Shown here: positions 1-10,023 of the stretch, piece after piece
Numbering within the stretch: position 1 is the stretch's first letter
Layout: every line of letters starts with the position of its first letter
Assembly: GCA_029876055.1 (NCBI GenBank)
Contig: CM056879.1
Coordinates: 992,001-1,056,000 of the forward strand
Direction: 5' to 3'
DNA from: Madurella fahalii
Lineage: Eukaryota; Ascomycota; Sordariomycetes; Sordariales
Length of the DNA: 64,000 nucleotides
Translations under genes and position numbers: made by a program
The notes under the pieces: generated by a model
What the model was told of the DNA's origin: nothing
Seen by the model: the letters and a program-made list of their open reading frames with translations, nothing else
Database searches by the model: none

Positions 1-477
1 TCAAGTTAGTTTCAGATGATGCAAAAAAGAATAGGTGTCGCGGCGGCGAGGAACTCATAGAGCTTGTGGGAAGTACGCTTGTTGCCTTGGGGTTTGATCT
101 ATCTACTACAGGAGAGAAAACGAGACAAGTTACATAGGTGGTAAAAAAGAAAATTGCTAATGGAGCTTACATGATTTGCCCTGCTAATTAAGCGTTCTCT
201 CTCATCTAAGAGCTCGCCAAGCAGTCTCTGAAATATGACAACCATATATAACCAAATATCAATGAAACAGAGAGAGCGAGAGAGATTTGGAGAAGGAGTC
301 TGGGTGCAATCAAATGTGATCAGTTACAAGGGGAAAAGAAGAAGAAAAAAATGAAAAGGGAAAGGAGGGAAAGCCGGAAAAAAAAAAAGAGAAAGAAGAT
401 GAAGGAGAGGAAAAGAGTGGAAAAGGGAAAAAGGAAAAAACCCTTTCAACCAACATGGCGCCTTGATTGCATCCCGC
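1..477. other. intergenic, purine-rich
   Basis: No gene is recognised. A GA-rich run lies near 268-284 and an almost pure A/G stretch at about 328-440. This is the downstream flank of the kinase-like gene that ends at 478. Short open frames through it have purine-biased, low-complexity translations and are not credible. Confidence 0.5.
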
Positions 478-1956
478 TTACTCTCTACCAACGCGTTCAA
501 CGTCCTCTTCGCGCCGACGGCGGCCAACAAACGGCTGCCGTTTAAGGATCGACCGTGTAACCCGGACGGGCCGTTGAGGGAAACCCCGCTTCGGATCGGG
601 GACAAGGATAAAGTCTTTCTCAACCTCCTCATCGGCGTATCGTCCGGTGGCGAGCAGCCGTCGAGTTTTGTCCACTTTAGACTTGGGCGGCCGCTGCCAG
701 TTAAGCACGGGTCGGCCATATTCGACCCTGGCTTGGCGTCGCATGTAGCTATCGATCAAGGAGATAACTTTCACCTTGTCCACGGGCAGCTCGAGGGGGG
801 CATCGGGGTATTCAATGTGCCGGGGCTCGCGGGCGTGGTTACCGGAGTGCCTACCATCGCGGCGTTTCCGTACCCAGGCCATCATTTCGTTAAAGAAAGT
901 TGATATGTCGTTGTCCAACTCGACGTCGGGGTGCTGGACCCATCTTTTAGGGTCCTCGAATTCTTCCTCTTTTACCTGGTTGAGTGGTAGGAACTTGTAC
1001 TTAGGATCGCGCGTGACGACGCAATAAAGAAAGTACATGACGCCTTTGACGTCGTCCACCTCTGGTAGATAGACGGTTCTGTATCCGCCCTCTGTGGTTA
1101 AGTCAAGATCGGGGTCCTGGTGGATTTGCGCAGCGTGTCCGAAGTCGATGAGCAGGATGGAGTCGGTATCCGGGTTGATTAAGAGGTTCCGAGGGGCGAT
1201 GCCTTGGTGGGAAATGCCAAAGTCAAGATTCAGCTCATCGACAAGCCCCACGAGCTCTCGAAACCATCGCAGCTTGAACGGCCTCGGCCAGTGCTTGTCC
1301 AGCGTGCGTGCGGCGATGGCAGGCATAGTAAAACCCACCACCCCTAAACCGCTAAGCTCCTCAACGACGAGAGAGTAAATCGGGATGATGTAGGGATGAG
1401 AAGGCAGCCGTGACAGGATTTGGATTTCATCCCAAACGCCGCCGTAGTACGAGCTAGCAGGTCCGTATTTGAAGGCGACCACTTTCTCCTCGGCCGAAGC
1501 GTGACATGTGTACGCAGCCTTCACCACCCCGGGCCCCAAGCGGTCGAGGACGGTGAGGTCCGATCGTGGCAAGGTCTCGAATGACCGCTCTTGCGGAAGC
1601 TGGTACTCATGGACCGAGGGGTAGTACGTACAGTGCGTAGTGTCGTAACAAAGCTCGGTGCTTGTCCACAAGAGCTTCCCCGACGCGCTCATGCGGATCG
1701 TGAGCACGTCCGGTGGCAGGTCGTCCATGATCCGACGCAAAGCAGCCGTAACGCCTGTTAACCACTCTTCTGCCCGATCGTACGTCTCATCACTGAGATA
1801 ATCATCAAGACAATCGTCAGAGTAGTCAACGACCTGAAGCCATCGGTACGAGTCCCAGTCGAAGAAAACGTTGGTGTTTTTATCAATGTCTTCCAATTTC
1901 GAAGGAAAAACAGAGGCCATATATGAGAAACCGTTGAGTCTCGCTGTGCTCTCCAT
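478..1956 (-). CDS. protein kinase-like protein, probable pseudokinase
   Basis: The product is 492 aa from the ATG at 1954-1956. The frame stays open upstream to 2013 but has no ATG there and crosses a G homopolymer, so this start is preferred. The N-terminal half (about residues 1-140) resembles no domain I know. A kinase-like fold follows: a strand with Lys163 (AFKYG), a catalytic-loop equivalent HQGIAPRN at residues 250-257, and IDFGHA with Asp271. In the fungal relatives I know, this loop reads HxDIAPRN. Here the catalytic Asp position is Gly252 while Asn257 and the DFG motif remain, so phosphotransfer is doubtful but nucleotide binding is possible. The C-terminus is basic (KRQPFVGRRRREED). 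No intron is seen. Family membership is seen in the motifs; loss of catalysis is inferred. Confidence 0.75.
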   Translation of the reverse strand: MESTARLNGFSYMASVFPSKLEDIDKNTNVFFDWDSYRWLQVVDYSDDCLDDYLSDETYDRAEEWLTGVTAALRRIMDDLPPDVLTIRMSASGKLLWTSTELCYDTTHCTYYPSVHEYQLPQERSFETLPRSDLTVLDRLGPGVVKAAYTCHASAEEKVVAFKYGPASSYYGGVWDEIQILSRLPSHPYIIPIYSLVVEELSGLGVVGFTMPAIAARTLDKHWPRPFKLRWFRELVGLVDELNLDFGISHQGIAPRNLLINPDTDSILLIDFGHAAQIHQDPDLDLTTEGGYRTVYLPEVDDVKGVMYFLYCVVTRDPKYKFLPLNQVKEEEFEDPKRWVQHPDVELDNDISTFFNEMMAWVRKRRDGRHSGNHAREPRHIEYPDAPLELPVDKVKVISLIDSYMRRQARVEYGRPVLNWQRPPKSKVDKTRRLLATGRYADEEVEKDFILVPDPKRGFPQRPVRVTRSILKRQPFVGRRRREEDVERVGRE

Positions 1957-3357
1957 GGCAGCAAAATACCCAAATGAAAGGGGGGGGGGGTTCAGATAGA
2001 AAGTCTTCGCCAATTAGCAAATTGATGTTTGACAACTGATATTACAAGAGGTACCGCTGAACGAAGATGTGAGAAAGGGAGCGAGAAAGGGGACGATGCG
2101 CTGATTGGTTTCCTTTGTTCGAGCCAACTCTCAACCCACGGAGTAGCCCCAGCTTCGTTTGCCTAAACGAGACAAGGGTGTCTACTCTGTTCTTTAGTTC
2201 TTAGGAGAATTTCGCTGGATGTGGGACACAGCTCGCCGGCCTCCAATCCAGAACTGAGCTGGCTACTTGGATTAAGTCTCTCCTGGTTTCGAGAAAAATG
2301 TTGCAGCTTGAACAGAGAAAAGTGGGACGACGCTTACGGGAAATTACAAGACGGGTTTTGCCACTGGGCTGTAAAACCGGCGGTTAAGTAGGTGCTTGCT
2401 GATGGGTTTCCCATTCTTTGTTTCCGGACGACCAGTGTCTCACGTTTCCCACTGCCCCCTTTTCGCCTTCCACAAAGCCCGTAGCGGGGCAGTGGTTCGG
2501 CCGTCTGCCTGTCCAGGCCAGCGGAGAGCTAACCCTGGTTACCTGTAGCACTCCCGGGGGGACTGGGTGGCCAAAATTACCGCAACGGTAGGTGCTTAAG
2601 GGGTGTGATTAGGGCCATGATCTTCACCTCTCACACGGTATATACACCATTCCATTGGGGTTATTTCCAACCCCGGCTGGCAGTCAACAACACGTCCCCG
2701 GCTCCACTTCTGAGGAATACCGACCAGATGTGCTGTGGCGCAATGGGTAGGCGCCTAGATGGCGTGCCTAAGACACAGTTGACACACATCTCGCACGGCA
2801 TTCATGTTACTCCTTTGAAATGACGCTGCGGCCCTAAGCCGGCGGACATCACCGCCTCCTTTGCGACAGCTCTGACGAGATGGCTTGGGTCGCTAAACTA
2901 GCGGTGAGCGGACAAGGCGTCAACGGAAAATGAATCACCAGAGCCGTCTCATTTCAGAAACGGCGGCGGCAATGAGCTGTAATCGGCCGCTTCCGGTGGC
3001 GTCTCCTCCTCACGGACTGCCACCGCATGATCTCCGCGCAACACTGGAAGCCAGAAGCCGGGAAGTCCAAGAGAGTCTCCGAAACAAATGAGGACTGAAC
3101 CCTCTTTCCCCGGGGGGAGGAGGATTGGGTAGGAAACTCTGTGGAATAGAAAGCATAAAAGGCACCAGGTCCCTTGCATTTCCTGGCTTCGTCAAACCAT
3201 GATTTGTCCAAAGAAATCAACTTGATCACAAGAGCGCACCAAAACCCAGACTTTCTTCACAGCAACCTTTCATTTTGGGACGTACCTGCTTGATCGATTC
3301 AACACGTCTCTTCGCAAAACAACACCCGCAACCGCAACCGCAACCGCAACGGCGACC
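1957..3357. other. intergenic between divergent genes
   Basis: This 1.4 kb between the minus-strand kinase-like gene and the plus-strand gene at 3358 should hold both promoters. A 10-G run lies at 1981-1990. Open frames within it are short and unconvincing. Confidence 0.5.
3326..3350 (+). repeat. short tandem hexamer (CCGCAA)n
   Basis: About four copies of a six-base unit CCGCAA lie directly upstream of the ATG at 3358. Such CAA-rich, unstructured leaders are common in fungal 5' UTRs, which supports that ATG as a real start. Confidence 0.7.
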
Positions 3358-3705
3358 ATGACACGCTATATCCACTTGCGGGAGGTAAACAGGTGCTCAC
3401 CGGTATGGAGACGTTTAGTAGGGCCTCTCAGGGGCTGCTACTGCGGCCGTTATGTCTTCATCTGGGAGTGCGGTCATATCGCTTCTGCACCTCGAAAGCT
3501 CTTGTGCGGCCAGACGCTGGCCCAAGCCAGTGAGAATGTCGTTGCCTGCTATCAACTCTTGCAGCTCATTCAAGTCGATTCGGTCGTCGTCATAGGCCAC
3601 TGCCAGCAGTGCAGGAATGGTAAGCAACCCAACATTGTCATCCTTCGCCTCGAGAGGCACCGGCTGCGTATGGCTGCTGACGGATACATATTTTCAGGGC
3701 GTTAG
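3358..3705 (+). CDS. small cysteine-rich, probably zinc-binding protein
   Basis: The ATG has a good context (gcgaccATG) behind a CCGCAA repeat leader. Unspliced, the frame gives 115 aa. A credible intron at 3620-3697 (GTAAGC, CTGAC branch site, TTTTCAG) is 78 bp, a multiple of three, so removing it keeps the same stop and gives 89 aa ending CQQCRNGR. Visible features are CYCG, WECGH, a Cys in LLCGQT, and a final HCQQC pair. This spacing resembles the small fungal proteins built on a CGH...C...C-x2-C pattern that probably bind zinc. No signal peptide or membrane segment is evident. The function is unknown. The opposite strand is also open but shows no such pattern. Confidence 0.5.
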   Translation: MTRYIHLREVNRCSPVWRRLVGPLRGCYCGRYVFIWECGHIASAPRKLLCGQTLAQASENVVACYQLLQLIQVDSVVVIGHCQQCRNGKQPNIVILRLERHRLRMAADGYIFSGR

Positions 3706-4830
3706 GATACAGCCACAGCGGATATGGCGTTCGATGCGCGGGGAATGGGGTTTTTTTTTTTGGGGGGGGGGGGGGGGGATGATGCAGAGGGGATTGGGGT
3801 TGCACGCGGCCCCTTGGAAGGCGATTGTTAGGGGGGGGGGGTAGGGGATGGTGGCTTTCGGGGTGTTGCAGGTGCCGATGGTGTCGATGTCGATGTCGTG
3901 GGGGGATATCTCGTGGGAAAAAGGGGACCGGTGGCGCCAGATCGAGTGAAGGAGAGTGGAACGGGGCAATCGGAATCCCACTCTTGGCGTCCTTCCAGGG
4001 CGTTTACCACGCTGTGCGCTGCTCCCTCCTAGAAAATGAGGAGCGGCCTGGGGTAGAGTAGAAGTCGGCTTCCACTTTATCAATACAGGTTGTGACTCGA
4101 CGCTTGATTCCGTCGTCCCGTGTGAGTTGGCGGAGCATTCGGGAATCGATGGTTCATCTTGGACGGTGTGCGTTATTCCGGAGCTGAACTCAAAGTTTGG
4201 ACCCGTCACATCCACGCGTTCTTTTCAGCAGCATCAAACTTGGCCCCCTTTTTCTACAGGTCCACCAATCGCCTTAGCTAAGTGTGAGCTTGATAGATTC
4301 CCAACAGTGGCAAGTATAGGTGGTTGTTATAATTCATCAATCCCGCATTTCAGAAATGAGTTATCGAGATGCAGCTAGGGCCCGGGTTGAGGAGTTGTGT
4401 GGGAAGCTGAGAAATTATTTCCAGATTAAGTCGAGAATTTGCTCTTCTGGCCGCCGAATTTGGCTGGGCCGTGTCGCCATTTTCAGCGGCCTTGACGGTA
4501 CGGGGCGCTGGTCACTGTCGAGTACTCAGTACCTCTCCGCGCTTCCAGCCCTCCAATCAATCCGTCTATGCTGCAGAGACGCGACCCCACCGCGCTCCAA
4601 GCGCCAATAGGTGGCCCAGTTCTGGGCAGACGCTCGAAGAACAGTCGTCCGTAATCCAGGAAACCGTTTTCTTCTACCGGGCATCCATTTTCGGCTCCCC
4701 TACTCAGCGCGATATAAAATAGCAGCCCTCGCACTTTCCTCTCTTATCGGCTCTTGCGATAGAGTCGGTAGTCCTCGGCACTCAATTTCATCGCTATGCT
4801 GCCCCTCCCAGCCTCTCGCAAACGACAAGC
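3706..4830. other. intergenic
   Basis: No gene is recognised. The stretch contains homopolymer runs (see 3751-3841) and an AT-rich TATAAAAT-like site at about 4711-4718 whose target is unclear. Confidence 0.4.
3751..3841 (+). repeat. homopolymer runs (T11, G17, G11)
   Basis: Eleven T (3751-3761) are followed directly by about seventeen G (3762-3778), and a second G run of eleven spans 3831-3841. Such runs are prone to sequencing and replication slippage, so lengths here may be unreliable. Confidence 0.9.
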
Positions 4831-5012
4831 GCTACAATGCGGGTTTCGTCCACCGCTTTACGTAACGAGAAGCCGAGAGGCGGATTGCGAAACGACTAGA
4901 GGCCCTTACGGCCGAGCAGCATGCGGCTCTTTACAAGTAGCTCAACGACATTCAGTTCCTCCAGCCCGACTATACCGATAATACTAAGATCAATATCGCC
5001 GGTATACTGTAA
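4831..5012 (+). pseudogene. decayed coding remnant, unknown family
   Basis: One reading frame gives a protein-like run (YNAGFVHRF, then REAERRIAKRLEALTAEQ, then LNDIQFLQPDYTDNTKI) interrupted only by TAA/TAG codons of the RIP type. It ends about 40 bp before the left end of the pogo transposon at 5054. I do not recognise the family. It could be an older transposon ORF or a degraded host gene. Confidence 0.3.
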
Positions 5013-5153
5013 AAATGGAAGAGGTAATGTGTTAGTTCCCTCCCTTCCTATTAACGTACATTATCAGCGAGTCGTGGGTATCAGCGGGTCGTGGCTTTCT
5101 TGGCGCAACGCCATACCTCTCTACCTAACATCAGTTTCCTCTACCAGCACAAT

Positions 5154-7090
5154 ATGCCGCCGCCTTCAAAGGAAGCCAGGGTTATCTTAGCCCTTGAAGC
5201 TCTTCGAAACGACAAGCGGCCAAAGCTTGAGGCCGTAGCTAAGCTCTATAACGTGCCAGCTTCAACCCTCCGCAACCGACGCGCTGGCCGACCTGCACGA
5301 CGCGACACCACGCCCAACTCGCATAAGCTCACAGATCTGGAAGAGAGAGCAATAGTTCAGTATATAATAGAACTATCTGTACGTGCATTTCCGCCGAGAC
5401 TGTATAGTCTGGAAGATATGGCCAACCAACTACTACACGTATGCGACGCGCTCCCTGTCGGCAAGCTCTAGGCGCATCGGTTTGTCAAACGCCAGCTAGA
5501 GCTTCGTATGCGTTATACCCGTCGATATGACTATCAGAGGGCTAAGTACGAGGATCCAGAGGTTATTAGCGAGTAGTTTACGTTCGTATATAATACTAAA
5601 GCAAAGTACAGTATTATAGATAACGATATCTATAACTTCGATGAGACTGGGTTTATAATAGGCATTATCTACGCGGGTATAGTAGTTACTGTCAAAAGGG
5701 TCAGGAAGCTGGATCCTGGATCTGTAAAACACGAACCCGGATCAGTGTGATCCGGATTAGTGCGACTCGGATAAGTGTGATCCGATCTCTCGGAGACCCG
5801 TCAACCCGGGTCTCCGTGGTCCAGGAAATTGGGAATAAGAAGGAAGTTCACCTCCGTTAGACAAGGAAGAAAACAAGACACCCTCAATTTTCTATCCTAA
5901 ATTCCCATCCTAAATTTAACTCCGAACATTCAGAGGTGCTGTGCATCTGACAGTTACGACCTTAGATAGCTGTAGCAAGGCAAAGCTAGCCGAGCTTAGT
6001 AACCGCGAATAGGCAACGGTAATCCAAGGTGTTAATGCCCTTAGCTGGGCTATCCCTCCGTTTATTATCTTAGCCGCGCAGTACTACCTCGCTAACTAGT
6101 ATACCGAATATAACCTCCCGGCCAATTAGTGTATTGCAACTACTGACAATGGCTGGACTACCAATACGTAGATCTAGATTAGATCAAGCACTTCGACTAC
6201 TATACGGTGGCCTGGACAAAAGGTAAATACCGGTTATTAATCCTCGACGGCCATAAAAGCTACCACTCGACCGAATTCGAGCTCTACTGCCAGCAGAACA
6301 ACATCGTTATACTCTATATACCTCTATACTCTTCCTATAAGCTCCAGCTACTTGATATTAGCTGTTTTGGACCGCTAAAACAGGCATACAGTCGGTAGAT
6401 CGAGGACTTGATACGGACATATATCAATCACGTAAGCAAGCTCGAGTTCCTCTATGCCTTCCGCGAGACCTACTTTGCCTCTATGATAGGGAGGAACATT
6501 CAGAGCAGCTTTGCAGGGACTGGTCTTATGCCGTACGATCCAGAAAGGGTACTTTCTAAGCTGGATATCAAGCTTCGTACACCAACACCCCCGAACTCAC
6601 GGCCTGGTACAACCCTGAGTCTTCCAGACACCACACAACCCTCGAGAAGCCGAGTTACAGTCAACGCTTATCAAGACTCGTATTACCAATCATCAAAATA
6701 GCTTCCCGACTTCGATGTTGGCTGCTGTGGACCAGCTTACCAAGGGTACGATGGCTGTAATGCACCAGATGACTCTCCTTTAGGCAGAGGTCTCTTTGCT
6801 TCGCAAGGCCAACGAGGCACTAAGCAAGCGCCGGAAAGCTAAAAAAACACGTATACGACTTGGAGGATCACTTGTTATACAAGATACAAAGGACCTACTA
6901 GACCAGAAGGCCGTAGGTAGGGAGGTAAAGCAGGAAATGTGATTGGGTGGTATTGGTGTAGGGGGGGATCGTACCAAAGTTCGGTGCTATAGTATGTACG
7001 GCAAGCCTGGCTATAATGCCCGTACTCGCCAAGAGGGTGCAGAATTATCTGATTCAACTACTTCTGATGTAATTATAGTTAGTTCCTAGT
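5154..7090 (+). pseudogene. pogo/Fot-type transposase, broken
   Basis: Starting at MPPPSKEARV, the N-terminus holds a helix-turn-helix of psq type (about residues 5-50) followed by a CENP-B-like HTH. Catalytic motifs can be read as YNFDETGF before the LTR insertion, then LILDGHKSYHS (near 6240) and LLDISCFGPLK (near 6350). The C-terminus has a coiled stretch and a degenerate zinc-knuckle-like segment (YGKPGYNARTR). The frame is broken by several TAG stops (first at 5469-5471), by the LTR at 5690-5952, and by further stops after it. The closest relative in this window is the copy at 52617-54290. Confidence 0.85.
5690..5952 (+). mobile_element. solo LTR-A inserted in transposase
   Basis: This 263-bp sequence starts TGTCAAAAGG and ends CATCTGACA, flanked by the 5-bp duplication GTTAC (5685-5689 and 5953-5957). 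It lacks internal retrotransposon sequence. Related copies lie at 16791-17041, 34811-35076, 37095-37374 and 54393-54653. Its ends resemble those of the Copia LTR (LTR-B), so it probably comes from a sister Ty1/copia family. Confidence 0.92.
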
Positions 7091-7138
7091 ATTGTTATGT
7101 TGTAATTGAAGATAGTATTTGTAGGGTAGCGGAAAAGC

Positions 7139-7246
7139 CACGACTCGCTGATACCTACGACTCGCTGATACCTACGACTCGCTGATACCCACGACTCGCT
7201 GATACCCACGACTCGCTGATACCCACGACTTGCTGATAATATACGT
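7139..7246 (+). repeat. subterminal tandem repeats of pogo copy 1
   Basis: Six copies of ACGACTYGCTGATA, spaced 17 bp apart (five followed by CCY), run into the right terminus. The left end (5054-5098) has two copies in inverted orientation. Such repeats are candidate transposase-binding sites. Confidence 0.85.
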
Positions 7247-7248
7247 TA

Positions 7249-7709
7249 GCGATATCGTTAATTGACTTGAAGATACTACGAATCTGTCAAGCGGGCGGGA
7301 ACCTAGCGAGACGTGATTAGGGAATTTGTTACGTGGTGAGAGCCCAGATGGGCCAGACAGCCAGGATCCCAGGGGTCATGTGATCCCAGGATTCTGGAAC
7401 CTTCCCTGGGCACTGGCCCATTCCTGTCATATATTACTGGGCTCCCGCACTTATGACAGTGAAGATAGACAACGCGAATTTGACCATGATTTTATCTTAT
7501 TCTTGAAATCCCACGTGACAGAATTAGACCGAGAGACAGCAATAGATTTCCTCGAATATCTATACTAAATATATAGGATCGATTCCTAGGGAACGTTATA
7601 AGAGTATTTCCATTAGTATAAGTAGTTATATACGAGTATTATAAGCTGCTATATAGATGGAAATGATATTAAAGAAATTTAGAAGGTACGTCTCCAGCCT
7701 TCTATATAC
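7249..7709. other. intergenic, possible LTR fragment
   Basis: No intact gene is seen. From 7327 the sequence begins TGTTACGTGG and contains GTCATGTGATC. Both resemble the LTR of the zinc-finger element at 26220 (TGTTACGAGT, GTCATGTGATC), so a truncated related LTR is possible. An 80-codon frame at 7326-7568 starts without ATG and overlaps this stretch; I do not call it. Confidence 0.35.
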
Positions 7710-7990
7710 TGTCAAAAAGGTCAGGCGTTAGTCCAAGAATCAGGATCACAGGATCTAGTGCAGGAGTCAAATTTATATACTCTAGTCAGCTAAAACAGGC
7801 TGGCAGCTGACTGCGCCACTGTATAGACGTTATCCTGTACGTATATCTCGTTTATAAAGGAGTAAGCTCTCTAAGGGAGACGAGAGAGAGAACACGTGGA
7901 CACAACAACACAAGCAAGACAATCAAGACAAGACACATAAAAATCCTAAACTGTCATTTCCCAAGATTCAGAGGTGCCGTGTTTCCGACA
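7710..7990 (+). mobile_element. solo LTR-B (Ty1/copia family)
   Basis: This 281-bp LTR starts TGTCAAAAAGG and ends TTTCCGACA, with a TATAAAGG promoter motif inside. It matches the LTRs of Copia-1, -2 and -3. The flanking pentamers (TATAC and GTATA) do not match, so it is not a simple solo LTR left by one insertion. Confidence 0.85.
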
Positions 7991-8409
7991 GTATATTGAA
8001 TTGTTGAGAAAATTGATGTTGGGTGGAAGGATGACGCATCGCACTAAGAAAGCCACTGCTCGCTTATATCCACCGCTTGCTTATAATGTACGTTAGAGTG
8101 TTTGTTAAGAGTATTGCTAGTGCTTATGAAAGCGAAAAGTAGAAAATGCTCTCTTTCTTGTCCTGCGACTCCACTCCGATGAGCGGGGAACAACGCTGAC
8201 GTGAGGGGAGCTCATGGCTGGGGCCTTCCGGTTGTGTGGGGCAATGCGTGCCCCGCATTCCAGACGCCCGCTCCAATCTGCTTCCCCGTACCTCCTGCAG
8301 GTGGTCGACCTTCTTCCACCTTGCAACAACCAACAACCACCAAAATCACCCCATCTGCCATTTCCCTCTGTTCCTCACTACACCTACTTGGCGTCCCTAG
8401 TTCACAGCG
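7991..8409. other. upstream region of the DUF2252 gene
   Basis: Non-coding. The last 200 bp are C-rich and pyrimidine-rich, typical of a fungal promoter and leader. No TATA box is obvious. Confidence 0.4.
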
Positions 8410-9729
8410 ATGTCGGTCCCTCAGCTTAGCACAGAGCAGCGCGGCGAGCAAATCCTCAATGTCTTCAGCCATGCATTTGGCGAGCTACTCGCCGCCGATC
8501 CAGCCGCGTTCCGGGTCAAGTTCCGGAAAATGGCGGCCTCTGCCTTTGCATTCTATCGAGGAACAGCGTGCCTCTTCTACCACGACCTGCAGCAGGAGCA
8601 GAACGGCGGCCCGTACCTGGACGAACGCACCAGCCGGGTGTGGATCCACGGCGACTTGCACGCCGAGAACTTCGGCACCTACATGGACGCCGAGGGTCGT
8701 CTCATCTTCAACGTCAACGATTTTGACGAGGCCTACGTCGGCCCGTTTACCTGGGACGTCAAGCGCTTCTCGGCGTCAATTGCTCTGATCGGATACACCA
8801 AAGCGCTCAGCGACGACCAGATCACCAGCCTCGTCAAGACATACGCGTCGGCGTACCGTGAGCGCATCCATGCCCTGGCCACAGGTAAGGCGGTACCGCC
8901 TACTACCCTGGACACGGCCAAAGGCCCATTGCTCGCCGCGCTACGCTCAGCCCGCGCCATGACACGTGTCGGGCTGCTCAACACAATGACCGAGGTGAAC
9001 GACTCTGAGAGGCGTTTCAGCTCCGGTGGCGGCGCTATCCTGCTGGATGAAGCTACGCGTTCCAAGGCTCTCGCGGCCTTTGACAGCTACCTGAAGACAC
9101 GCCCCGAGTCGAAGCAGAGTCGCTTCAAGGCTTCACGAGTCAAGGACGTGGTAGGCCGCCGCGGCATCGGCATCGGTTCCGCGGGCCTCCCGTCGTACAA
9201 CATCCTGCTCGAGGGCAACAGTGACGCGTTGGAGAACGACGTCATCATCTACATGAAGCAAGCGCAGATCCCGGCCGCCTCTCGCTTCATCACCGATAGC
9301 AACATCCGCGAATACTTTCAACACGAGGGTCACCGCACCGTTATCTCGCAGCGCGCTTTGCAGGCACACGCCGACCCGTGGCTCGGCTGGACTGAGGTGG
9401 ACGGCGTGGGTCAGCTAGTCGCCGAGGTCTCTCCGTACGCAGTAGACCTTGACTGGTCCGACATCAACGACCCCGCCGAGATCGATACGGTTGTGGCGGA
9501 CCTGGGCCGGGCCACTGCCACGATGCACGCAGCAGCCGACGACGAGAGCGGGCACTCTGATCTAGTGCCATTCTCCACCGACAAGGCCATCGATGCTGCC
9601 ATTGCGGGTGATAAAGAAGGGTTCGAGAACCTTCTCGTCGAATTTGCGCACTCGTACGGTGCGCAGGCAAGACGCGATCACCAGATTTTTGTAGATCTCT
9701 TCCGCAACGGCCGCATTCCGAACCTGTAA
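8410..9729 (+). CDS. DUF2252 family protein, bacterial type
   Basis: An intact 439-aa intronless frame from ATG 8410, about the usual length for DUF2252 proteins. The signature HGDLHAENFG (residues 80-89) and NVNDFDEA (residues 102-108) match this family, whose fold is related to protein kinases and aminoglycoside phosphotransferases. HGDxHxxN and the DFD element would be the catalytic loop and metal-binding equivalents. The biochemical role is unknown. DUF2252 is mainly bacterial (common in actinobacteria) and patchy in fungi. The gene is GC-rich and free of RIP stops, yet sits between a solo LTR and Copia-1. Horizontal acquisition is an inference. There is no signal peptide, so a cytosolic location is likely. 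Confidence 0.9.
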   Translation: MSVPQLSTEQRGEQILNVFSHAFGELLAADPAAFRVKFRKMAASAFAFYRGTACLFYHDLQQEQNGGPYLDERTSRVWIHGDLHAENFGTYMDAEGRLIFNVNDFDEAYVGPFTWDVKRFSASIALIGYTKALSDDQITSLVKTYASAYRERIHALATGKAVPPTTLDTAKGPLLAALRSARAMTRVGLLNTMTEVNDSERRFSSGGGAILLDEATRSKALAAFDSYLKTRPESKQSRFKASRVKDVVGRRGIGIGSAGLPSYNILLEGNSDALENDVIIYMKQAQIPAASRFITDSNIREYFQHEGHRTVISQRALQAHADPWLGWTEVDGVGQLVAEVSPYAVDLDWSDINDPAEIDTVVADLGRATATMHAAADDESGHSDLVPFSTDKAIDAAIAGDKEGFENLLVEFAHSYGAQARRDHQIFVDLFRNGRIPNL

Positions 9730-10023
9730 TCTAGTAGTAGAAAAGTGTCTGAGATCATGACCATGGCTGTCGTTTCTCGAGCGTCGTTCATTTCTATCTA
9801 GACATTGTCTGCTCTCAGTATCTGTTATCCTTCCTTGTAAGGGGGGTTTAAGTTAGTAGCTAAGAACTATGTCTAGCCAAGAACCATGTTCAGAACGTTA
9901 TATCGAAGGTATGCGGCGCTGCGCGATCAGATCAGCCAAAGGCCCATATGGGGATCGCATAAGTCCTAGTTGCCTAACTACCGCGGCACAGTTGCAAGAC
10001 GCACCGCGGACAAGACACATATC
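9730..10023. other. intergenic
   Basis: 3' flank of the DUF2252 gene up to the first base of Copia-1. No gene or element end is recognised. Confidence 0.4.

Larger units (their letters stand above)
5054..7246 (+). mobile_element. pogo/Fot-type DNA transposon, copy 1 (RIP-degraded)
   Basis: The element is flanked by TA dinucleotides (5052-5053 and 7247-7248), the target duplication of Tc1/mariner/pogo elements. The terminal inverted repeats begin ACGTAYATTATCAGC. Over about 40 bp the two ends differ only by transitions. It encodes a transposase with DNA-binding and DDE domains (separate entry). A 263-bp solo LTR is inserted at 5690-5952; without it and its TSD copy the element is about 1.93 kb. 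The right end carries six subterminal repeat units, the left end two. Stop codons make it non-autonomous. Confidence 0.9.

Noticed and set aside
1957..2013. 19-residue N-terminal extension of the kinase-like protein
   Set aside because: It begins without ATG and crosses a C/G homopolymer; the ATG at 1956 has good context.
7139..7246. CRISPR-like array
   Set aside because: Regular 17-bp units, but they are the subterminal repeats of a eukaryotic transposon, with no spacers and no cas genes.
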